A stretch of DNA of 64,000 nt from Phytopseudomonas flavescens (GTDB lineage Bacteria > Pseudomonadota > Gammaproteobacteria > Pseudomonadales > Pseudomonadaceae). Location: positions 1 to 64,000 of the forward strand of contig NZ_FNDG01000012.1 of the NCBI RefSeq assembly GCF_900100535.1, read 5' to 3'. The translations under genes and the position numbers were made by a program. The notes under the pieces were generated by a model, which was not told where the DNA came from, made no database searches, and saw only the letters and a list, made by a program, of their open reading frames with translations. Positions 24,538 through 32,931 of this stretch are shown piece after piece; positions within the stretch are counted from its first letter, which is position 1; each line of letters opens with the position of its first letter.

Positions 24538-25233
24538 TCAAAGCCCTGCCAGGGCCTGACGCAGGTTGATCTCGGGCTCGGTCTGGTCGTCCAGATCCAG
24601 CTGCCCCTCGAGCTCGCCCAGGTGTTCGATCATCACGGCGGCAGCCCGCTCATGGTCGCCGTTCTCCAGCGCGGTGATGATCTGCTGGTGCTCGTCCGAT
24701 GCGCAGGACGGTACGTCATTGCGCTGGTAGAGGGCGACGATCAGTGAGCTGCGCACCATCAGGTTGGCGAGCATCTCGCTGAGTACCGAGTTGCCGCTGA
24801 TCTCGCCGAGCATCAGGTGAAACTCGCTCAGCTCGCGAACGATGGCGCGGCGATCGGTCGCGCTGGTGGCCTTGCGCTCGTTGCTCATGTGCGTGGCCAC
24901 CCGCTGGCGCTGCTTGTGCATGATCGCCGGCGTGATGCTTTCGACGATCGCCCGCTCGATGGCGCGCCGTGCCACGAACACCTCCCGTGCCTCCCTGGCG
25001 CTGGGCTGGGCGACCATCGCGCCACGGTTCGGCTCGATGCTGACGACCCGCTGCAAGGCCAGGCGCTGCAGCGCCACCTGCACATGGTTGCGGTTGGCCT
25101 GCAGGGTCTCGACGATCTGCGCTTCGATCAGACGCGTCCCGGGGGGCAGGCGATGCTGGGCGATGGCCTTGAACAGGACATCGACGATGCGCTGCACTTC
25201 GGCTTGCTTGCTGGTGACGGTCTTCGCAGCCAT
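24538..25233 (-). CDS. GntR-family regulator with FCD domain (FadR-like)
   Basis: 231 residues. GntR winged helix at residues about 12-80 (HRLPPGTRLIEAQIVETLQANRNHVQVALQRLALQ) followed by an all-helical FCD domain (ARREIERAI-like VARRAIERAIVESITP, EFHLMLGEISGNSVLSEML, and EHQQIITALENGDHERAAAVMIEHL with the metal-binding His). It is convergent with the second importer and probably controls one or both importers; the GCTAGC sites at 15832-15862 and in its own upstream region are candidates. Confidence 0.85.
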   Translation of the reverse strand: MAAKTVTSKQAEVQRIVDVLFKAIAQHRLPPGTRLIEAQIVETLQANRNHVQVALQRLALQRVVSIEPNRGAMVAQPSAREAREVFVARRAIERAIVESITPAIMHKQRQRVATHMSNERKATSATDRRAIVRELSEFHLMLGEISGNSVLSEMLANLMVRSSLIVALYQRNDVPSCASDEHQQIITALENGDHERAAAVMIEHLGELEGQLDLDDQTEPEINLRQALAGL

Positions 25234-25648
25234 CCTGTCCTCTGATCCAACCTCGACGAGCCCTGATGGCCCGTCGCGAGCGCTTCCACTGGCGCATTAT
25301 CCGCCAGCCACATGGGTGGGGTAAATACGCCACGGCGACCGATTCGCTAGCGCTGTGCAAATTGCCGCCGGCTGGTGAAAAAGAGGGGTAACGCCCAGGC
25401 CGAATGGGCCGCTGGAGTGTTCAAGGCGGAACGTTGCTAGCGATAGGCAAGCCCCATGCTAACAACAAGGCCTGCAGTGTTACGGCATCCGCCTGGAACG
25501 AATGCCTGCCGCTATGCTCTACCTTGGCGCGAACGCGATGCAGTTGGCGCCCTGCAGATTCCTGGCCAGGTAGACTACTGACTGGATTAGCGCACAAAGC
25601 CCTCCGGCAACGCGAGAATGACCCTCCCCCCATTCACCACAGGCCCCC
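25234..25648. other. Non-coding region with GCTAGC motifs
   Basis: 415 bases without a convincing gene; short open frames here lack family resemblance and good starts. TTCGCTAGCGCT lies near 25342-25353 and GTTGCTAGCGAT near 25432-25443, sharing the GCTAGC core of the twin palindromes at 15832-15862. The first lies in the promoter region of the GntR/FCD gene. No terminator or RNA gene is evident. Confidence 0.45.
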
Positions 25649-26131
25649 ATGAAAGCTGTTCTGTTTCTCTGTCTGCTGCTGTACGGCGGCACCGTTCTCG
25701 CCATGCCCAAGACCGATGCCGTGCGCGTCGACAAGAGCGCACGCACCCTGCAATTGATCGCCGAGGGCAAGCCTTTCGCGACCTTCGATGTGGTATTCGG
25801 CGCCAATCCCGATGGCCACAAACAGCAGGAAGGCGATGAGCGCACCCCGGAAGGACGCTATACCCTGGATTACAAGAAAGCCGACTCGGGTTACTACAAG
25901 GCCATTCATGTGTCCTATCCGAACGCTGCGGACGTAGCCAACGCCCGCTCCCGGGGGGTGGACCCAGGTGGCCTGATCATGATCCACGGCCAACGCAACG
26001 GCATGGGCTGGCTGTCCTGGCTGACCCAGCAGTTCGACTGGACCAATGGCTGCATCGCCGTCGACGATGCCTCGATGGAAACCATCTGGCAGGCCGTCGA
26101 GCCCGGCACACCGATTGAAATTCTGCCCTGA
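25649..26131 (+). CDS. L,D-transpeptidase (YkuD domain), periplasmic
   Basis: 160 residues with a signal peptide (MKAVLFLCLLLYGGTVLA). YkuD domain over most of the mature part: VDKSARTLQLIAEGKPFATFDVVFG at the start and the active-site region MIHGQRNG plus TNGCIAVDD, giving the His and catalytic Cys of the HG...(S/N)GCI motif. Such enzymes cross-link or modify peptidoglycan. There is no lipobox or LysM domain. It lies 24 bases before the next gene, a possible operon. Confidence 0.88.
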   Translation: MKAVLFLCLLLYGGTVLAMPKTDAVRVDKSARTLQLIAEGKPFATFDVVFGANPDGHKQQEGDERTPEGRYTLDYKKADSGYYKAIHVSYPNAADVANARSRGVDPGGLIMIHGQRNGMGWLSWLTQQFDWTNGCIAVDDASMETIWQAVEPGTPIEILP

Positions 26132-26155
26132 GCTTGGCAGCCGAAGGAGCGCTTT

Positions 26156-27472
26156 ATGACGACGCTAACTCCCCAACAGCAATGGCAAGCCGCCGTGCTC
26201 GACTATGCCCGGCAGGTCAATCGCTACGTCGAGCAAGGCCAGAGCCAGGGCTGGGACGGCCTGGAGGAACCGCAACTGGCAGCGACCGAGCACCTGCTGC
26301 CGGCCCTGCTGGAGGCGCTGCAGGCCGCTAATGAAACGAATGCGGATGACGCCAGCCACGCCACCTTGCGTACCGACTGGCCACCGGCCCATCTGCCGCT
26401 GGTGCCGCTGCTCGACGAACAGGCGCAGGCCATCAGCGCACTCGCGCTTCTCGACGACGGCAGCCTGCTGGCACGCATCGGCAGCTCCTACGAGCGAGGA
26501 CGCCTGGTGCGCATTCAAGGCGACCAGTGGCACGAGGTGATCGGTATCGACTTTTTCGGGCGCTGCCCGGCACGCCGTTATTTCGCCTTGGCCAGGGCCT
26601 CGGGCATCAGCGTCCATGATGGCTGGGACGGCCCGCAGGTCGCCCGGTTCGACTGGCCAACGGGGCTGGAAGGCTTGCCGGAGGATGCCGGGTTCGAGGC
26701 GCTGGAACAGCCTGCGACGCCGACCGCGCTGATCCCCTTCCCGGATGGCCAACGTGTGCTGCTGGTCAGCCCGGACGGCATCTTCGTGCTCGCCGAGGAC
26801 GCCACCACACGCCTGCTGCCACGCCCGGCGGAGATCTGCAAGGACCTGCACAAAGGCACCCCCGTCGACGACATCGCCCTGGGGCTGTCCATGGAACACG
26901 GCGCCGTCTCCGCGGATGGCCGCTGGCTCGCGGTGGGCGAGCAATGTGGCAGTCATCTGGTGTTCGACAGCACCTTGCAACAGGTCGCCGATGTAGGCCC
27001 GGCAGGCGAGTATCCGCATTTCGCCCTGTTCAACCGCCGCAGTGACCGCCTGATACTCAATGCCTGCCATTTCTACAGCGGTGCGACGCTGTGCGTCGCG
27101 GTCGCCGACCTGCCGGGCATGCAGACCGATTTCTACAGCGAAGACCAACGCACCCCCGTCGTGCAGGACGGCGCCCGCGTGTACGCTGGCGTTTCCCGTG
27201 GCGATACCTTCATCGTCGGCGATGCCTACGGCTACCTGCGGGCCTTCGACGAACAGGGCAACGAGCGCTGGCAGCATCACATCGGCTCGACCATCTGCGC
27301 CATGGACCTGTCGGCCGACGGCAACACCCTGGCGGTGTCCAGCCATGCCGGTTTCGTCTGCCTGATCGACCTGGACGCCGGTCGCCCGGCCTGGCAGATC
27401 GGTACCGGCGAGCACCACGAACGGCAACGCTGGCTGTTCTGGAAAGGCCAGAGCAAACCGCTGCGCTGGTGA
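26156..27472 (+). CDS. Predicted beta-propeller (WD40-like) protein of unknown function
   Basis: 438 residues, no signal peptide or membrane segment. From about residue 85 to the end it shows repeated blade-like units ([65 protein letters not shown]), characteristic of cytoplasmic beta-propellers. The first 80 residues are helical. No catalytic motif is visible. AAGGAG precedes the start. It is followed after 47 bases by the macro-domain gene on the same strand; a common operon is likely, a common function is not shown. Confidence 0.7.
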   Translation: MTTLTPQQQWQAAVLDYARQVNRYVEQGQSQGWDGLEEPQLAATEHLLPALLEALQAANETNADDASHATLRTDWPPAHLPLVPLLDEQAQAISALALLDDGSLLARIGSSYERGRLVRIQGDQWHEVIGIDFFGRCPARRYFALARASGISVHDGWDGPQVARFDWPTGLEGLPEDAGFEALEQPATPTALIPFPDGQRVLLVSPDGIFVLAEDATTRLLPRPAEICKDLHKGTPVDDIALGLSMEHGAVSADGRWLAVGEQCGSHLVFDSTLQQVADVGPAGEYPHFALFNRRSDRLILNACHFYSGATLCVAVADLPGMQTDFYSEDQRTPVVQDGARVYAGVSRGDTFIVGDAYGYLRAFDEQGNERWQHHIGSTICAMDLSADGNTLAVSSHAGFVCLIDLDAGRPAWQIGTGEHHERQRWLFWKGQSKPLRW

Positions 27473-27519
27473 ACCGGCGCGCGCCACGACCGCTTGCACG
27501 TCAACCTGGGAGCCACACC

Positions 27520-28032
27520 ATGCCCGCCACCCTTACTGCCCTGCTGGGCGACATCACCCGACTGGACGTGGATGCCATCGTCAACGCCGCCAACTCCTCG
27601 TTGCTCGGTGGCGGCGGCGTCGATGGTGCGATCCATCGCGCCGCAGGCAGCGAGCTGGTGCACGAGTGCCGGCTACTCGGTGGCTGCAAGACCGGTGAAG
27701 CCAAACTGACCAGGGGTTATCGCCTGCCCGCCCGCTTCGTCATCCATACGGTCGGCCCGGTATGGCGCTCCGGCGGTCAGGGCGAGGCGCAGCTGCTCGC
27801 GTCCTGCTACCGCAACGCCCTGCGCCTGGCCGCCGAGAACGGGCTCGCCAGCCTCGCCTTTCCCAGCATCAGCACCGGCATCTACGGCTATCCCATCGAG
27901 CAGGCGGCGGCGCTGGCGATCGCCACGGTGCGAACGGAGTCTCCCGCTTACCCGGGTATCGAGACGGTGCTGTTCTGCTGTTTTTCCGACAACGATCTGG
28001 CGGTCTACCAGCGCCTGCTGGCACTAGCCTGA
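27520..28032 (+). CDS. Macro-domain protein (ADP-ribose/O-acetyl-ADP-ribose deacetylase type, YmdB-like)
   Basis: 170 residues, all macro domain. Diagnostic motifs: [34 protein letters not shown] (ADP-ribose binding and catalytic Asn/Asp), VIHTVGPVW, and [18 protein letters not shown] (phosphate loop). It matches MacroD-type enzymes such as YmdB in length and motifs, which hydrolyse O-acetyl-ADP-ribose or mono-ADP-ribosyl groups. The ATG at 27520 immediately precedes the domain. Expressed between the beta-propeller gene and two unknown genes. Confidence 0.9.
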   Translation: MPATLTALLGDITRLDVDAIVNAANSSLLGGGGVDGAIHRAAGSELVHECRLLGGCKTGEAKLTRGYRLPARFVIHTVGPVWRSGGQGEAQLLASCYRNALRLAAENGLASLAFPSISTGIYGYPIEQAAALAIATVRTESPAYPGIETVLFCCFSDNDLAVYQRLLALA

Positions 28033-28061
28033 TCCCTGCCATCATGACCTTCAGGAGCCCC

Positions 28062-28661
28062 ATGTCCAGTACACCGGCCACCGCCCAGACAGCCAGCGAA
28101 ACCACGCCGCCGCAGTACCTGCGCGCCAGGCTCAATGCACGCCTGCAGCCCCTGCACCGCGGCGAACTGTTCGAGGATCCGCTCGACGATGCCCTCGGCC
28201 GGGCGGCCCTGGGCCGGGTCAGCGGTGGCGGCACGGCGCAGGGCGAAGAGGGCGAGGTCGAATGGTGCGATATCGAGATCGCGGTGAACGGCGACACGGC
28301 CGACAAGGTCGCGCCGATCATCGCCGAGCTGGAACGCCTCGGTGCACCGAACGGCTCCAGCCTGATCATCGAAAGCGAGCGGCGCGAAGTGCCATTCGGC
28401 ACCCTCGAGGGGCTGGCCATCTACCTGAACGGCACCGAGTTGCCCGACGAGGTCTACGCCGATTGCGACATCAATGTGGTGTACGACGAACTGCAGCGCC
28501 TGATCGAGGGCCAGGGGCAGATCTTCAGTTACTGGCAGGGGCCGACCGAAACGGCGCTGTACCTGTATGGCACGTCCCACGACCGGATGCGCGAATCGAT
28601 CAGCGATTTCCTCGGCAACTACCCGCTGTGCCAGCGCTGCCGGCTCGAGCGGATCGCCTGA
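28062..28661 (+). CDS. Protein of unknown function
   Basis: 199 residues from the ATG at 28062 (AGGAG just before; an in-frame ATG at 28044 would add six residues). Acidic, no signal peptide. Segments such as EEGEVEWCDIEIAVNG, KVAPIIAELERLGAPNGSSLII and YLYGTSHDRMRESISDFLGNYPLCQRCRLERIA suggest a soluble alpha/beta protein with a C-terminal CxxC pair. I do not recognise the family. The gene ends one base before the next GTG start, so the two products are translationally coupled and probably act together. Confidence 0.7.
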   Translation: MSSTPATAQTASETTPPQYLRARLNARLQPLHRGELFEDPLDDALGRAALGRVSGGGTAQGEEGEVEWCDIEIAVNGDTADKVAPIIAELERLGAPNGSSLIIESERREVPFGTLEGLAIYLNGTELPDEVYADCDINVVYDELQRLIEGQGQIFSYWQGPTETALYLYGTSHDRMRESISDFLGNYPLCQRCRLERIA

Positions 28662-28662
28662 C

Positions 28663-29094
28663 GTGGACGCGGGCGAACTGGCTCGCCGCCTCGAGGAAGC
28701 CGGCTGCAACCCGATCAACTATGCGATCGGCACCGCCCACCCGGCCAACGACGCCCTGACGCTGCGCCATGACGGCCGGCGCTGGACGGTGCAATACAGC
28801 GAACGCGGCCAGGATGCCGCGCCGCTGCTGAGAACGGCTGACGAAGCGCAGGCCTGCCAGTTCTTCTTCGACGCGGTGATGGCCATGCAGCACCTGCACT
28901 GCGTGGGTTTCTTGCGCAGCACGCAACGCGCCGAGGCATTGGCGCAGCGCCTGCTGGAGGCTGGCCTGTCGCCGCACTGCGACCAGATTCCCTACGGTGG
29001 AAAGCAGGACTTGCGCCATCGAGTGTTCGTCACCGGCCAGGCCGTGTTCGACGCCCGCCGGCTGCTCGGCGACGCATTGCCCCTGACCGACTGA
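28663..29094 (+). CDS. Protein of unknown function, coupled to the preceding gene
   Basis: 143 residues from a GTG start one base after the previous stop. It is soluble, with AGELARRLEEAGCNPINYAIG and ADEAQACQFFFDAVMAMQHLHCVGFLRS followed by a short C-terminal helix. The layout is like small immunity-type or sugar-phosphate-independent proteins, but no family is recognised. The GTG choice rests on coupling; there is no other start nearby in frame except GTGs. No operon partner other than 28062-28661 is evident. Confidence 0.6.
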   Translation: MDAGELARRLEEAGCNPINYAIGTAHPANDALTLRHDGRRWTVQYSERGQDAAPLLRTADEAQACQFFFDAVMAMQHLHCVGFLRSTQRAEALAQRLLEAGLSPHCDQIPYGGKQDLRHRVFVTGQAVFDARRLLGDALPLTD

Positions 29095-29125
29095 CCGATC
29101 TGGACGAGGCCGGCGAACGGGCCCT

Positions 29126-30346
29126 TCAAGGGCTGCCGGCAAAGCCATGCCGCCGGGCCGTACCGATGATTGCCAGGGCCACCAGAGCACCGGCCGCCGC
29201 CGCCCAGGGCAACCCCGCGACACCAAGGCGATCGAGCACCACCCCGCCCCCCAGGCCACCTGCGGCGATACCCAGGTTCCAGGCAGTCACGCACATCGAC
29301 TGCGCCACGTCCGCCTGCTCCCCCGCCGCACGCATGGAGGCGGTCTGGAACAACGTGGCCACGCCGCCGAACGCCAGGCCCCAAGCGGCCACGGCGGCAT
29401 AGACCAGCGGCGCGCAGGCGCCACCCACGGCCAGCAGCGCGCACGCCAGCGCCAGCACAGCCGCACTCGACAGGCTCAACCAGCGTAGCCAGCGGTCGAT
29501 CAGCAGGCCGGTCAGGCAGATCCCCAGCAGCGCTGCCAGGCCGAATGCCAGCAGCACCCATTGCACCTGCGCGAGCAGGCCGAGGGGGGTCAGAAAGGCC
29601 GCGATATAGGTGTAGAACAGGTTGTGGGCCATCACATAGGTGAGGATGGTGAGCAGCACCGGGCGCACCCCGGGCAGGCGCAACACCCGGCCGATGGGCA
29701 GCGGGCCGGCAGCCCGCTGCCCGGGAAAATCCGGCAAGGTACCGCGCCCCCAGCACAGCAACACCAGCGTCAAAAGGCTCATCAACACGAAGGTGCCGCG
29801 CCAGCCAAGCAGACCGCCAAGAAAGGTCCCTGCCGGTATGCCGAGGGACAGTGCCAGCGGCGTCCCTACCATCGCCACGGCGATCGCCCGCCCCTGCTGA
29901 CCAGGCGCGACCATACGCGCCGCGTACCCGGCGAGCAGCGCCCAGAGCAGCCCGGCGCAGACACCGGCGAAGAAGCGAGCGACGAGGGTCAGCGGATAGT
30001 GGCTGGACAGCGCAGTGACCAGGTTGACCACGGCGAAACCGCCGATGGCGAGCAGCAGCAGTGGCCGCCGGCGCCAGTGGCGGGTCAGCACCACCAGGGG
30101 AATGGCCGTCAACAGCGAGCCCAGCGCGTAGAGGGTCACCAACTGCCCGGCCATGGCCTGGCTGACCCCCAGGTCTGCGCTCAACGGCGGCAGCAGCCCG
30201 GCCGGCAACGCTTCGGTGAGGATGGTGATGAAGCCCGCGCCGGCCAGCACCAGCAGGCCATTGAAGGGCAATCGCCGGCTATCGCCGTCTGGTTCGGCAC
30301 GGCAGGAAAGCGGTTGTTCTGCAGGCATGGGGGCATCCGTGGGCAT
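29126..30346 (-). CDS. Major facilitator superfamily transporter (DHA1 drug-efflux/sugar-efflux type)
   Basis: 406 residues from the ATG at 30346 (30328 is also possible); the frame stays open upstream across the LysR gene, but that part is antisense to it. Twelve hydrophobic segments; LVTLYALGSLLTAIPLVVLTRHWRRRPLLL is the DHA1 loop 2-3 region, and GTPLALSLGIPAGTFLGGLLGWRGTF is motif C-like, marking an antiporter. Divergent from a LysR regulator, a common arrangement for inducible efflux pumps. Substrate unknown. Confidence 0.85.
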   Translation of the reverse strand: MPTDAPMPAEQPLSCRAEPDGDSRRLPFNGLLVLAGAGFITILTEALPAGLLPPLSADLGVSQAMAGQLVTLYALGSLLTAIPLVVLTRHWRRRPLLLLAIGGFAVVNLVTALSSHYPLTLVARFFAGVCAGLLWALLAGYAARMVAPGQQGRAIAVAMVGTPLALSLGIPAGTFLGGLLGWRGTFVLMSLLTLVLLCWGRGTLPDFPGQRAAGPLPIGRVLRLPGVRPVLLTILTYVMAHNLFYTYIAAFLTPLGLLAQVQWVLLAFGLAALLGICLTGLLIDRWLRWLSLSSAAVLALACALLAVGGACAPLVYAAVAAWGLAFGGVATLFQTASMRAAGEQADVAQSMCVTAWNLGIAAGGLGGGVVLDRLGVAGLPWAAAAGALVALAIIGTARRHGFAGSP

Positions 30347-30469
30347 CTCGGCGTGGCGGGAGGCGGCCGATCGACGCGAACAGGGTAGGCAGCGACACGC
30401 TTGAGAAAAACAGGCTAGAGTTCGCGACTTAGCGGACTTGGATGTCCTCAATCCATCGCGAGCGCCCCC

Positions 30470-31378
30470 ATGATCGACAGCAGGATCGACAACCTCAGTG
30501 GTATCGCGGTATTCGTCCAGGTGGCCAATACCCGCAGCTTCACGACGGCGGGCCGCCTGCTCGGCGTTTCTGCCTCGGCGGTCGGCAAGAGCATCGCCCG
30601 CCTGGAACAGCGCCTGGCGGTACGCCTGCTGCATCGCAGCACCCGTAGCATGACGCTGACGGCCGAAGGCCAGCGCTTTCTCGAGCGCTGCCGCCGGGTG
30701 CTCTGCGAACTCGAGGCGGCGCAGCTGGAACTGACCCAGGCCGCCCAGGGGCCCGCCGGGCGCCTGCGCATCAGCATGCCGCGGGTCGGCGAACTGGTGA
30801 TGCCGGTGCTGATCGACTTCATGCAACGCCATCCGCAGATCGAGCTGGACATCGACCTGTCCAATCGCATGGTGGACGTGTTCGAAGAGGGCTTCGACGC
30901 GGTGATCCGCACCGGCCCCATGCAGGACTCGCGACTCAGCGCACGCCCGCTCGGCACCTTCGGCCAGCGCTTGGTCGCCAGCCCCGACTACCTGCAGCGC
31001 CACGGCACCCCTGACCTGCCCGTCGACCTGCTCGGGCATGCCTGCCTGCTGTACCGCTTCCATGCCAGCGGCAAACTCGAACGCTGGCCGTTGCGCCAGG
31101 CCCCTGCCGACCTGGAAGGCGCGCTGCGCCAAAGGGCGATCTGCAATACCCTGGACAGCCTGCTGCGCGTCACCCGGGCAGGGCTTGGCATCGCCTGCCT
31201 GCCGGACTTCCTGATCGCCGAGGATATCGCGGCCGGCCGCCTGCATCCCCTGTTGAGCGACCACATGGAGCAGCGTGGGGCCTTCTGGCTGCTCTGGCCC
31301 AACAGCAAGTACGCCCTGCCCAAGCTCAGGGCATTCATCGACCATATGAGCAGCGGCCTCTTCCCCGCCCGGGGCTGA
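30470..31378 (+). CDS. LysR-family transcriptional regulator
   Basis: 302 residues. N-terminal winged helix (IAVFVQVANTRSFTTAGRLLGVSASAVGKSIARLEQRLAVRLLHRSTRSMTLT), then a LysR substrate-binding domain (GRLRISMPRVGELVMPVLIDFMQRHPQIELDIDLSNRMVDVFEEGFDAVIRTG). It belongs to the DsdC/CrgA-like subgroup usually next to transporters or oxidoreductases. The divergent MFS gene is the likely target, through the 123-bp shared promoter region. Confidence 0.9.
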   Translation: MIDSRIDNLSGIAVFVQVANTRSFTTAGRLLGVSASAVGKSIARLEQRLAVRLLHRSTRSMTLTAEGQRFLERCRRVLCELEAAQLELTQAAQGPAGRLRISMPRVGELVMPVLIDFMQRHPQIELDIDLSNRMVDVFEEGFDAVIRTGPMQDSRLSARPLGTFGQRLVASPDYLQRHGTPDLPVDLLGHACLLYRFHASGKLERWPLRQAPADLEGALRQRAICNTLDSLLRVTRAGLGIACLPDFLIAEDIAAGRLHPLLSDHMEQRGAFWLLWPNSKYALPKLRAFIDHMSSGLFPARG

Positions 31379-31405
31379 GCCCGGCCCTCGCCACGGAGAC
31401 GTTCA

Positions 31406-32212
31406 ATGCCCAGCACCCTGCTGCAATTGCTGGCCCTGGTCTGCCAGGGCAACGCTGCCCTCGCCGGCCGCCGCGTCATGCCAGCACAGCCGGTCTTCAC
31501 CACCTGCCTGGCGATCCATTTCAGCGAACGGCGGGGCGGCGACCGGGTCGTCCTGGCCAACGACCCGGCAGGCTGGTTCGAGGCCCTGGCCAGGGACGGA
31601 GTCCGGCAACTGCATGCCTGCTACCTGCCCGTGGCGCAGCAATCCCGGGACGAGCGCCTGAGCCTGCCCTACCTCGGCGGCGGTAGCCGCTGGCTGATCG
31701 AATGCCGCAAGAGCGCCACGGCGGATCATTGGATCGGGCACTGGGAACAGCCTGCCGGCGCTCCGCGCGAGCGGCCCTGGCAGGTGGACTACCGGCGCGT
31801 GGCACGGGATGCCGCACCGCTGGGCGACGCCCAACTGCAGATCCCGGTGTTGTTCGACGAACTGACCGGCCAGCTCGTCGACATCGCCGCCTTCGCCGAC
31901 CAACAGGGCTACGCCAATTTCGCCCGCTGCTTCGCCAGAGCCGCTGCGACGCTGCGCGGCTCCTGCCCCGTGGCAGACACTGGCATCGCCCCGCCTGGCC
32001 TGCTCGACCCGCGCGCCGAACGCCTTATCAACGCCTGCCGGCAGGCCTGGGTGTTCGGCGGCATGGGCTCCTGGAACGACGTGGCACTGCGCGACCCGGA
32101 CGCCCTGCTGCGCTACGAAACGCTTACCGGGCGCCTGTATGAATCGCTGCAGCACGCCCTGGGGAGCGCTGTCGATCCGCGTACCTTCGCCGACGCGACG
32201 GGGCCGCGCTGA
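31406..32212 (+). CDS. Protein of unknown function
   Basis: 268 residues, 27 bases behind the LysR gene. The N-terminus (LLQLLALVCQGNAALAG) is hydrophobic but has no basic residue, so export is doubtful. Notable stretches are LACYLPVAQQSRDERLSLPYLGGGSRWLIECRK-like sequence (positions about 70-105) and AWVFGGMGSWNDVALRD near the end. No family is recognised. It may be co-transcribed with the LysR gene. Confidence 0.65.
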   Translation: MPSTLLQLLALVCQGNAALAGRRVMPAQPVFTTCLAIHFSERRGGDRVVLANDPAGWFEALARDGVRQLHACYLPVAQQSRDERLSLPYLGGGSRWLIECRKSATADHWIGHWEQPAGAPRERPWQVDYRRVARDAAPLGDAQLQIPVLFDELTGQLVDIAAFADQQGYANFARCFARAAATLRGSCPVADTGIAPPGLLDPRAERLINACRQAWVFGGMGSWNDVALRDPDALLRYETLTGRLYESLQHALGSAVDPRTFADATGPR

Positions 32213-32311
32213 GACCGCCAGCCAGCCGGGTGGCCCGGCGTTCGGCCGAACGCCAGGGCCGCTCGCGGGTCCACTGTCTCGACGGCCTGCATGGCACCTG
32301 GGAGCCGACCG

Positions 32312-32863
32312 ATGAAACGCTACCGCAAGACCGATCATCCGCTGGACGACGTACGCCGCTACCTCGAGCCCGGCCCCATCGTACTGGTCAGCTCGAGCTG
32401 GCAGGGCCGGCACAACGTGATGACCCTGGGCTGGCACATGATGATCGGCTTTCAAGCGTTCGCCTGCTACATCTGGGAAGCCAACCACAGCTTCGAGATG
32501 ATCCGAAACAGCGAAGCCTGCGTGGTCAACCTGCCGACCCTGGAGCTGCTCGACACCCTGGTCGACATCGGCAATTGCAGCGGTGCCGAGGTCGACAAGT
32601 TCGCGCACTTCGGCCTCACCGCGCAGCCCGCCACGCAGGTCGATGCCCCCCTGATCGCCGAGTGCTACGCCAGCTTCGAATGCCGCCTGGCCGATGCCAG
32701 CCAGGTCGACCGCCACGGCCTGTTCATCTGGGACATCGTCAAGGCCCATGTGGCCCATACACCCCGGCGGCCGAAAACCGTGCACTATCGTGGCGACGGC
32801 GAATTCATGGTGGCCGGCGACTGGGTCAGCCGCCGTGGTCGCTTCAAACCAGAGATGCTTTAG
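32312..32863 (+). CDS. Flavin reductase-like, FMN-binding split-barrel protein
   Basis: 183 residues. The order of motifs fits the flavin reductase (DIM6/NTAB) family: PGPIVLVSSSWQGRHNVMTLGW at residues about 20-42 (FMN phosphate region), YIWEANHSFEMIRNSEACVVNLP, and VDAPLIAECYASFECRLAD. Members reduce FMN or act on small organic substrates. GGGAG precedes the ATG at 32312. It converges on pvdQ; a link to pyoverdine is not shown. Confidence 0.82.
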   Translation: MKRYRKTDHPLDDVRRYLEPGPIVLVSSSWQGRHNVMTLGWHMMIGFQAFACYIWEANHSFEMIRNSEACVVNLPTLELLDTLVDIGNCSGAEVDKFAHFGLTAQPATQVDAPLIAECYASFECRLADASQVDRHGLFIWDIVKAHVAHTPRRPKTVHYRGDGEFMVAGDWVSRRGRFKPEML

Positions 32864-32866
32864 GGC

Positions 32867-32884
32867 CTGAGGCGATGCCCTCAG
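32867..32884 (+). terminator. Possible weak terminator between convergent genes
   Basis: CTGAGG-CGATGC-CCTCAG forms a 6-bp stem three bases after the flavin reductase stop codon, with no T tract. It is the only inverted repeat in the gap before the pvdQ stop, and its function is uncertain. Confidence 0.3.
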
Positions 32885-32931
32885 CGGCGCCCGGCGCGTC
32901 GCGTGCGACCGACACGGCCCCGCCCGGCCGC

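Noticed and set aside
20464..25233. A complete known catabolic pathway such as pyrimidine or cyanurate degradation
   Set aside because: Only one amidohydrolase and transporters are present; naming a pathway would go beyond the evidence.
25404..25652. Short plus-strand open frame before the YkuD gene
   Set aside because: Poor start context, low-complexity composition and overlap with the YkuD start; treated as non-coding.
29126..31345. A 739-codon open frame on the minus strand spanning MFS and LysR genes
   Set aside because: Only the part up to 30346 encodes a transporter; the rest is antisense to a clear LysR gene and has no family resemblance.
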